Assembly: GCA_902482185.1 (NCBI GenBank)
Contig: CABSZR010000106.1
Coordinates: 1 to 5,442, forward strand
Origin: an uncultured Collinsella sp.
GTDB lineage: Bacteria > Actinomycetota > Coriobacteriia > Coriobacteriales > Coriobacteriaceae
Length of the DNA stretch: 5,442 nucleotides
Reading direction: 5' to 3'
In this document: in pieces, positions 1 through 5,442 of the stretch
Numbering within the stretch: the first letter of the stretch is position 1
Layout of the letters: each line of letters opens with the position of its first letter
Position numbers and translations under genes: made by a program
The notes under the pieces: generated by a model
The model's database searches: none
The model's input: the letters and a program-made list of their open reading frames with translations, nothing else
What the model was told of the DNA's origin: nothing

Positions 1-2283
1 CTCACGCGCGATGCCATGGCAAAGGTCGAGGAGACCTATGATGGCGGTCGCGCAATCGTCGTGGGTGGCGAGGGCTGGCACGAGGGCGTCAAGGGTATCG
101 TAGCTAGCCGCCTGACCAACCGTTATCACGTGCCGGCGCTGCTGTTCTCGATCGAAGACGGTATCGCGCGCGGTTCGGGTCGCTCGGTGGGCAAGGTCAA
201 CCTGTTCGACGCCGTAGAACGCTGCTCCGACCTGCTGATTCGTCGCGGCGGACATGCCGGTGCGGTGGGTGTGACCATCGAGGCATCCAAGCTCGATGAG
301 TTCCGCCGTCGCCTTTCCGTCGTGTTGTCCGAGCTTCCCGCCGAGGACTTTGAGGACACCGACGAGGTTGCCGCCACGGTTGACCTTTCCGAATTGAATA
401 TCGAGACCATCGAGCAGATTTCCCGTCTTGAGCCGTTTGGCCAGGGCAATAAGGTGCCGCTTCTGGCCGCCGAGGGCGTGACGATGTGCAATCGCGCCGT
501 GGTGGGCAAAACCGGCGAGCACATGCGCTTTGTGGCGACCGATGGCGCCGCGAGCGTGCCGGCCATCATGTTCCGCGTGCCGCAGATCGATAAACTCATC
601 AATTGCGACAGTGCCGTCGACTTGGTGTTCGAGGCCGTTGCCGAGCATTGGCAGGGTCGTGTGAAGCCCAAGCTCATGGTCAAGGATGTTCTGGTCCGCG
701 ATACCACGCTGCCCAGCGTCGACGATCCGGCATGCGAGCTTCGTCGTGGCGTGCAGCCGGCGGATTCCGGCCTGCGCTTGGAGTCGCGCAAGCGCGAGAC
801 GCTCGCCCAGCTTTCCTATACCGAGCTCACGCGCTCGCTTATCCATAGCTTTATCGGCTCGAACCAGCCACATCGCGCGCAGGTCGAGGCGCTCGATGCC
901 CTGGCCGATCACCAAAGTGTTCTGGCCGTTATGGGAACGGGGCGCGGCAAGTCGCTCATCTTCCATGTGCATGCCGCGCGTGAGGCGGTGCTTCGCGGAC
1001 GTTCGAGCATCTTTGTCTATCCGCTGCGTGCGCTCGTTGCCGACCAGGCCTATCACCTCTCGTCGACGATGGCAGCGCTCGGTATTGGTGTTGGCGTGCT
1101 GACCGGCGAGACCGTGGAGGCCGCACGCGATGATGTGTTCGCCGGCCTAGCTTCGGGCCGCACCGGTATCGTGCTCACGACGCCCGAGTTCCTATCTATC
1201 CACCGTGACCGCTTCGCACGTTCGGGCCGCATCGGCTTTGTCGTTATCGACGAGGCGCACCACGCCGGCCTTGCCAAGGGCGGCGACCGCAGCGCCTATC
1301 TCGACATGCCCGATATCCTCAAAGCCCTGGGCGACCCGGTCGTTATGGCTGCGACGGCCACCGCGACGGCTCCGGTCGTGGCCGAGCTTGCCCGCATGCT
1401 GCCGATCACTCGCACGGTGGTCGACGAGACGGTGCGCGAGAACCTGCGGCTCGAGGACGACCGTGATCTTGCAAGTCGCGAGAACCGTTTGGTGTCGATT
1501 GTGGCGACGGGGGAAAAGACCGTCATCTACGTCAATTCGCGCGACCAGTCCGTGGCGCTCGCCAAGACGTTGCGCAAGCGTGTGCCCGATTGCGCAACCC
1601 ATATCGCGTTCTATAACGCGGGGCTTGCGCGTTCCGATCGCCGTCGCGTGGAGGAAGCATTCCGAGACGGAAGCCTCAGCTGCATCGTCTCGACATCTGC
1701 CTTTGGCGAGGGCGTCAACCTTCCCGATATTCGCCATGTCGTGCTCTATCACATGCCGTTTGGCGGCATTGAGTTTAACCAGATGAGCGGCCGTGCCGGT
1801 CGCGATGGCCAGCCCGCCGTGATCCATCTGCTCTATTCGTCGCGCGACGCCCGCATTAACGAGCGCCTACTCGACTGCTATGCGCCCGAGCGCGACGAGC
1901 TCGTCACGCTCTATCGCGCGCTGCAGACCATGTGGCGCTCCAACCGCGGCAAAACCGGGGACGATTCCTTTAGCGCGAGCGATATCGACATCGCACAGAT
2001 GTGCCTTGCCATCGATGCTCGCACGCCGGTCGACGAGCGTTCGGTGGAAAGCGGCCTGGGAATCTTCGAAGAGCTTGGTTTTTGTCGAGTTTCGGGGTTT
2101 GACGACACCCGTCGCATCGCGATGGCCGAAAACCCCGGCCGCGTGCAATTGAGTAGGTCAATTCGCTATTTGGAGGGCTTGCGCTCGCGCATGGAGTTTT
2201 CGGCTTTCCGGAGCTGGGCGCTCGATTCGTGCGCTTCTGATATGCTAGCCAAAGTTAACCGCCCGATCGTACCGCGGGCCTAG
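1..2283 (+). CDS. recJ: RecJ single-stranded-DNA exonuclease fused to a RecQ-like DEAH helicase (5'-truncated by window edge)
   Basis: RecJ degrades single-stranded DNA 5'->3' in recombinational repair; here its C-terminal half is joined to a helicase. The frame is open through base 1 and the DHH catalytic core is missing, so the true start lies upstream and the ATG at 16 is internal. Counting from that ATG: DHHA1 domain about 10-105 (GEGWHEGV at 18-25, GSGRS 53-57, GGHAGAVG 78-85); OB-fold region about 135-230 beginning with LEPFGQGN 138-145; linker; then an SF2 helicase about 275-610 with Walker A GTGRGKS 307-313, PLRALVADQ 336-344, DEAH 412-415, TATAT 447-451, STSAFGEGVNLP 559-570 and the RecQ-type arginine-finger motif QMSGRAGRDG 589-598. 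Residues 611-755 match no domain I recognise; the four cysteines there (621, 663, 690, 739) are too scattered for a RecQ zinc site. It ends 15 nt before rsh. Both domain calls are secure; the substrate preference of the fusion is inferred. Confidence 0.9.
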   Translation, partial: LTRDAMAKVEETYDGGRAIVVGGEGWHEGVKGIVASRLTNRYHVPALLFSIEDGIARGSGRSVGKVNLFDAVERCSDLLIRRGGHAGAVGVTIEASKLDEFRRRLSVVLSELPAEDFEDTDEVAATVDLSELNIETIEQISRLEPFGQGNKVPLLAAEGVTMCNRAVVGKTGEHMRFVATDGAASVPAIMFRVPQIDKLINCDSAVDLVFEAVAEHWQGRVKPKLMVKDVLVRDTTLPSVDDPACELRRGVQPADSGLRLESRKRETLAQLSYTELTRSLIHSFIGSNQPHRAQVEALDALADHQSVLAVMGTGRGKSLIFHVHAAREAVLRGRSSIFVYPLRALVADQAYHLSSTMAALGIGVGVLTGETVEAARDDVFAGLASGRTGIVLTTPEFLSIHRDRFARSGRIGFVVIDEAHHAGLAKGGDRSAYLDMPDILKALGDPVVMAATATATAPVVAELARMLPITRTVVDETVRENLRLEDDRDLASRENRLVSIVATGEKTVIYVNSRDQSVALAKTLRKRVPDCATHIAFYNAGLARSDRRRVEEAFRDGSLSCIVSTSAFGEGVNLPDIRHVVLYHMPFGGIEFNQMSGRAGRDGQPAVIHLLYSSRDARINERLLDCYAPERDELVTLYRALQTMWRSNRGKTGDDSFSASDIDIAQMCLAIDARTPVDERSVESGLGIFEELGFCRVSGFDDTRRIAMAENPGRVQLSRSIRYLEGLRSRMEFSAFRSWALDSCASDMLAKVNRPIVPRA
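2238..2246 (+). promoter_or_regulatory. Candidate extended -10 promoter element for rsh inside the recJ 3' end
   Basis: The bases TGATATGCT form a TGn extension followed by TATGCT, matching four of six positions of the sigma-70-type -10 consensus. A start about seven bases downstream would leave a 5' leader of roughly 45 nt before the rsh ATG. No convincing -35 box is found 16-18 bp upstream, which extended -10 promoters can do without. The element lies in the coding sequence of the preceding gene, so the match may be chance. Confidence 0.3.
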
Positions 2284-2286
2284 GGG

Positions 2287-2293
2287 AAGGGGA
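2287..2293 (+). promoter_or_regulatory. Shine-Dalgarno site fixing the rsh start
   Basis: AAGGGGA lies six bases before the ATG at 2299. A second AGGGG run at 2282-2286 overlaps the recJ stop codon TAG (2281-2283), so ribosomes ending recJ translation are already on the rsh initiation region and re-initiation is possible. This site favours 2299 over the next in-frame ATG at 2353, which has only a purine stretch immediately against the codon. Confidence 0.65.
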
Positions 2294-2298
2294 CCTCG

Positions 2299-4659
2299 AT
2301 GGATGCCGCAGCCCGTACCGCCCATGATTCCACCCTCCAGCCGTTTTCGGAGATGGAGCACTATAAACATGCCGATGAGCTGCCGCCCGAGATTATGGCG
2401 GACAGCTACGACAAGCTGGAGCGCCTGTGCCTCAAATATATGAATGAGGACGACTTCTCCAAGGTGGAGCAGGCCTACTGCTTTGCCGCCGAGAAGCACT
2501 GCAACCAAAAGCGCCGCTCGGGCGAGATGTACATTAACCATCCCGTCGAGGTTGCCATCATTTTGGCCGATCTCAAGATGGACTGCGATGTGGTGTGCGC
2601 CGCGCTGCTGCACGATACCGTTGAGGATACAGAGACCTCGCTTGCCGATGTTTCCGGCCTGTTTGGCGATACGGTGGCCGAGCTCGTCGATGGCGTGACC
2701 AAGCTCACCAACATCGAAGTCGACAGCATGGACGAGAAGCAGGCCCTCACGCTGCGCAAGATGTTCCTCGCCATGTCCAAGGACATCCGCGTCATCATCG
2801 TTAAACTTGCCGACCGTCTGCACAACATGCGAACGCTGGCAGCCCTGCGCGAGGATCGTCGCCTGTTTAAGGCTCGCGAGACCATGGACGTGTATGCGCC
2901 CCTGGCCGACCGTCTGGGCATGAGCTCCATTAAATGGGAGCTCGAGGACCTGTCCTTCTTCTACCTTGAACCCGACGCCTACCAGCGCATCGCGCGCATG
3001 GTGGCGGAGTCGCGCGAGGTCCGTGAGCGCTATCTGGCCGAGACCATCAAGACACTCACCGACGAACTCAACCGCATTGGCCTGGAGGACTTCCAGATTA
3101 ACGGCCGTTCCAAGCACTATTGGTCCATCTACCAAAAGATGAAGCGCAAGGGCAAGGAATTCTCCGAGATCTACGACCTGGTGGCACTGCGTGTCATCAC
3201 GCATTCGGTGCGCGATTGCTACTCCACGCTCGGCGCGGTGCATACGCTGTGGCACCCCATGCCCGGTCGCTTTAAAGACTATATCGCCATGCCCAAGGTC
3301 AATAACTACCAGTCGCTCCACACGACGGTCATCGGCCCCACGGCCCGTCCGCTCGAGATTCAGATTCGAACCTACGAGATGCATGAGCAGGCCGAGTACG
3401 GCATTGCCGCCCACTGGCTATACAAGAAGTCGGGCGGATCGTCTGCTTCCAAGACCAATGACGCTCAACGTTTGGACGACCAGATCAACTGGCTCAAGCA
3501 TTCGCTCGATTGGGCTGCGTCTGATGAGATCACCGACGCCAAGGAATACCTGCATTCGCTGAAGGTCGACCTCTTCGATCAGGAGATCTTCGTCTTTACG
3601 CCCAAGGGCGAGGTCATGGCGCTTCGTGCCGGCTCCACGCCGCTCGACTTTGCCTATGCCGTTCACACCGAGGTGGGAAACCATTGCGTCGGCGCCAAAA
3701 TCAACGGTGCGGTGGCTCCGCTCACGCACGAGATTAAGACGGGTGACCGTGTCGAGATCCTGACTAACAAGAGTTCCAAGCCGTCGCGTGATTGGCTCAA
3801 GATCGTTAAGACGCCTTCCGCCAAGTCAAAGATCCGCCGCTATTTTGCCGCTGCGACCAAGGATGACGACGCTGCTGCCGGCCGCGATATGCTGGCCAAG
3901 GACCTGCGGAAGCGTGGCTATGGCATTTCTACGCCGCGTTCGACGCGTGCGCTCAACGCCGTAGCGGAGCAGTTTAACTTCAAGCAGCTCGAGGACCTGT
4001 TTGCCGCCGTCGGCGCCGGCAAGGTTGCCCCGCGCGCTGTGGGCAATAAGGTCGAGCAAATCTTGGACCCCAAGCCCGAGGAACAGCTCACCAAGGCCGA
4101 GGCTATCGCCGAGGTCGTGAAACAGCCTGCTCGCGGCTCCAACCGCAAGCCGCAAAAGCGCGGCAAGAGCGCAAGTAACGGCATTATCGTCAAGGGCGAG
4201 AGCAACAGCGGCCTGCTGGTCCGTCTGGCTCATTGCTGCAACCCCGTGACGGGCGACGACATCGTCGGCTTCATCACGCGCGGTCGTGGCGTTTCGGTAC
4301 ATCGCGCCAACTGCCCCAACGTCAAGGGTCTTATGGAACATCCCGAGCGCATGATCGATGTGGAGTGGGACGGCGCTGCCGACACCCTCTTCCAGGTCGA
4401 GATCGTGGTCGAGTGCCTGGACCGCATGGGCCTGCTCAAGGATGTCACCATTGCCATTGGCGATGCGGGCGGCAATATCCTTTCTGCCGCTACGTCGACC
4501 AACCGCGAGGGTATTGCAACCCTGCGCTTTATGGTCGAGATCTCGGACGCGAGTGGTCTGGATCCGCTGCTGGCCTCTATCAGCAGCGTCGACTCGGTCT
4601 ACGACGCGCGCCGCCTGATGCCCGGCGAGGGTGGAGCCCAGCTTAAGCGCCGCGTTTAG
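2299..4659 (+). CDS. rel: Bifunctional (p)ppGpp synthetase/hydrolase, RelA/SpoT (Rsh) family
   Basis: This cytoplasmic enzyme transfers pyrophosphate from ATP to GTP/GDP to make (p)ppGpp and also hydrolyses it, setting the stringent response. At 786 residues it has the usual full length. The HD hydrolase domain spans about 55-200 and keeps the metal and catalytic residues H81, H105-D106, E109-D110, D172 and N176. The synthetase domain spans about 245-375, with GRSKH 269-273, D293, Y337, H341 and E353. RFKD at 324-327 is the RXKD motif of bifunctional enzymes rather than the EXDD of synthetase-only RelA. A TGS domain (about 427-490), a helical region, a basic linker (609-624), a zinc-finger-like domain with C646, C647, H668 and C672, and a C-terminal ACT domain (about 696-775) follow. 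Both active sites look intact, so both activities are expected. The symbol could equally be relA or rsh. It lies 15 nt after the RecJ-helicase gene and 84 nt before the hydrolase gene. Confidence 0.97.
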   Translation: MDAAARTAHDSTLQPFSEMEHYKHADELPPEIMADSYDKLERLCLKYMNEDDFSKVEQAYCFAAEKHCNQKRRSGEMYINHPVEVAIILADLKMDCDVVCAALLHDTVEDTETSLADVSGLFGDTVAELVDGVTKLTNIEVDSMDEKQALTLRKMFLAMSKDIRVIIVKLADRLHNMRTLAALREDRRLFKARETMDVYAPLADRLGMSSIKWELEDLSFFYLEPDAYQRIARMVAESREVRERYLAETIKTLTDELNRIGLEDFQINGRSKHYWSIYQKMKRKGKEFSEIYDLVALRVITHSVRDCYSTLGAVHTLWHPMPGRFKDYIAMPKVNNYQSLHTTVIGPTARPLEIQIRTYEMHEQAEYGIAAHWLYKKSGGSSASKTNDAQRLDDQINWLKHSLDWAASDEITDAKEYLHSLKVDLFDQEIFVFTPKGEVMALRAGSTPLDFAYAVHTEVGNHCVGAKINGAVAPLTHEIKTGDRVEILTNKSSKPSRDWLKIVKTPSAKSKIRRYFAAATKDDDAAAGRDMLAKDLRKRGYGISTPRSTRALNAVAEQFNFKQLEDLFAAVGAGKVAPRAVGNKVEQILDPKPEEQLTKAEAIAEVVKQPARGSNRKPQKRGKSASNGIIVKGESNSGLLVRLAHCCNPVTGDDIVGFITRGRGVSVHRANCPNVKGLMEHPERMIDVEWDGAADTLFQVEIVVECLDRMGLLKDVTIAIGDAGGNILSAATSTNREGIATLRFMVEISDASGLDPLLASISSVDSVYDARRLMPGEGGAQLKRRV

Positions 4660-4670
4660 TCGCGACGAAC

Positions 4671-4698
4671 GTGCCACATTATCGATATTCGCTACACT
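4671..4698 (+). promoter_or_regulatory. Candidate promoter for the metallo-hydrolase gene
   Basis: GTGCCA (4671-4676) and TACACT (4693-4698) each match four of six positions of the sigma-70-type -35 and -10 consensus, with a 16-bp spacer. Transcription would begin near 4704-4706, inside the left arm of the inverted repeat, leaving a leader of about 40 nt. It sits in the only sizeable intergenic gap of the window, which supports it; there is no experimental evidence. Confidence 0.5.
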
Positions 4699-4723
4699 CG
4701 AGGCATCGTTTGATGCCTCGAGT
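4696..4723 (+). terminator. Perfect 12-bp hairpin, possible rsh terminator or operator
   Basis: The arm 4696-4707 (ACTCGAGGCATC) pairs without mismatch with 4712-4723 across a GTTT loop at 4708-4711. It begins 36 nt after the rsh stop codon, a normal place for an intrinsic terminator. The following bases TCTATAG are a poor T-tract, so termination would be weak or factor-assisted. The left arm shares its first three bases with the candidate -10 box, so the palindrome could instead be a binding site for a dimeric regulator. The inverted repeat is certain; its role is not. Confidence 0.5.
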
Positions 4724-4732
4724 TCTATAGAG

Positions 4733-4737
4733 AGGAG
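4733..4737 (+). promoter_or_regulatory. Shine-Dalgarno site of the metallo-hydrolase gene
   Basis: AGGAG within a purine-only run (4729-4742) lies six bases before the ATG at 4744. It is the best ribosome binding site in the window, decides the start of the gene, and begins only nine bases after the hairpin, so folding of the hairpin need not hide it. Confidence 0.75.
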
Positions 4738-4743
4738 AGGGAC

Positions 4744-5427
4744 ATGAGTGCTGTGTCCTTGGATTTAACTCCCAAGGGATCGGTCGAGATTGAGACGCTC
4801 GTAAACGGTCCCATTCAGACCAATAGCTATGCTGTTATTTCAGACAATGAGTGCGTGATTATCGACCCCGCATGGGAAGGCGAGCGTTTGGTGGAGCATA
4901 TTCGAGCCGAACATGCCGGTGTACGCGTGCTTGGCGCCGTATGCACTCATGGCCATGCCGATCATGTTGGTGGTGTTGCCGGCGTGCGAACCACCGTTGG
5001 CGAGGGCTGCCAGTATGAGCTGTGTGCCAAGGATGTGGCGGTGCCGCATACGAACATCGAGGAACAGCGAGCTATGTGGTGCATTGAGACGCCCGATCCC
5101 GGGGAGCCGACGCGCCTGCTCGCCGAGGGCGATACCATTGAGGTGGGCAATATCTGCCTGCAGGTGATCGAGACGCCAGGGCATACGCCGGGCGGGATCG
5201 TCTTGTTTGCTGCCACCGAGCAGGGGAACATTGCCTTTGTGGGCGACACACTATTCCCGGGCAGCCACGGCCGCACCGATCTTTCTGGAGGAGACGAGGC
5301 GGCGATTCTGCGCTCGCTCTCCAAGCTCGCCCGGCTTCTCCCGCCCGATACCGTTTGCCTAACCGGCCATGGCGATTCGACCACCATGGCACGCGAGCTC
5401 ATGCAGAACCCTTTCATGCAGATATAG
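4744..5427 (+). CDS. Metallo-beta-lactamase-fold hydrolase, short glyoxalase II-like (YcbL type)
   Basis: A 227-residue soluble protein with the full binuclear metal-binding set of the metallo-beta-lactamase fold: THGHADH at 68-74 (H69, H71, D73, H74), H147 in PGHTPG, D168 in GDTLF and H209 in TGHG. FPGSHGRTDLSGGD at 171-184 is typical of the glyoxalase II-like branch. No signal peptide or membrane segment is seen, so it should be cytoplasmic. The protein is essentially only the catalytic domain and lacks the separate C-terminal substrate-binding helical domain of classical GloB, so hydrolysis of S-lactoylglutathione cannot be assumed, especially if the host makes no glutathione. A homologous hydrolase sits between rel and hisS in actinobacteria such as Mycobacterium tuberculosis (Rv2581c), so hisS may follow just outside the window. 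Fold and metal site are secure; the substrate is unknown. Confidence 0.92.
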   Translation: MSAVSLDLTPKGSVEIETLVNGPIQTNSYAVISDNECVIIDPAWEGERLVEHIRAEHAGVRVLGAVCTHGHADHVGGVAGVRTTVGEGCQYELCAKDVAVPHTNIEEQRAMWCIETPDPGEPTRLLAEGDTIEVGNICLQVIETPGHTPGGIVLFAATEQGNIAFVGDTLFPGSHGRTDLSGGDEAAILRSLSKLARLLPPDTVCLTGHGDSTTMARELMQNPFMQI

Positions 5428-5442
5428 CTTTATAGTCAGCTT

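Noticed and set aside
16..18. ATG at 16 as the true start of the first gene
   Set aside because: The frame stays open to base 1, the first residues are already inside the DHHA1 region, there is no room for or sign of a ribosome binding site, and RecJ needs its upstream DHH core.
126..791. 221-residue open frame on the - strand opposite the RecJ domains
   Set aside because: It is a Ser/Arg/Thr-rich low-information translation opposite conserved RecJ motifs and is not a credible gene.
2147..2163. AATTGA/TCAATT inverted repeat with a 5-nt loop
   Set aside because: It has only six A/T-rich pairs, lies inside the recJ coding sequence and is not followed by a T-tract. Chance is the simplest explanation.
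2245..3414. 389-residue open frame on the - strand opposite the first half of rsh
   Set aside because: It lies entirely opposite a well-conserved coding region, its translation is a Gly/Leu/His/Val-rich mirror of GC-rich codons with no recognisable domain, and no ribosome binding site or promoter was seen. It is a codon-bias shadow.
3826..4677. 283-residue open frame on the - strand opposite the 3' half of rsh
   Set aside because: It shows the same mirror-frame effect over the conserved TGS-to-ACT region, with no family motif in its translation.
5428..5442. Terminator or start of the next gene after the hydrolase
   Set aside because: Only 15 bases remain and they contain no stem, ribosome binding site or start codon that can be supported.

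Overview
The window holds three complete or nearly complete genes, all on the + strand and closely packed, with the look of chromosomal housekeeping DNA. The sequence is GC-rich with strong G/C preference at third codon positions and purine-rich Shine-Dalgarno sites. Together with the gene order rel – metallo-beta-lactamase hydrolase (known from actinobacteria, where hisS usually follows) and the RecJ-helicase fusion, this suggests a member of the Actinomycetota, most likely Coriobacteriia (Collinsella/Olsenella-like). The taxon is an inference from recall; no search was possible.

Bases 1-2283 carry the 3' part of a recJ-type gene whose 5' end (the DHH catalytic core) lies upstream of the window. 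What remains is the RecJ DHHA1 domain and OB fold, followed in the same open frame by a complete RecQ-like superfamily 2 helicase and a C-terminal region I cannot assign. Bases 2299-4659 encode a full-length bifunctional RelA/SpoT (Rsh) enzyme that makes and degrades (p)ppGpp, with all its regulatory domains. Bases 4744-5427 encode a short metallo-beta-lactamase-fold hydrolase of the glyoxalase II-like type. The last 15 bases hold nothing I can call.

The recJ-helicase and rsh genes are only 15 nt apart, so they are probably co-transcribed, although an extended -10-like element inside the end of the recJ gene could give rsh its own start. The 84-nt gap before the hydrolase gene is denser in signals: a plausible promoter whose -10 box abuts and overlaps a perfect 12-bp inverted repeat with a 4-nt loop, then a strong ribosome binding site. 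The repeat could be the rsh terminator, an operator or both.

Functionally the three genes cover recombination/repair (end resection), stringent-response control and a small-molecule hydrolase of unknown substrate. I see no phage, transposon, CRISPR, tRNA or rRNA features. The most unusual element is the nuclease-helicase fusion; the rest is ordinary core genome.
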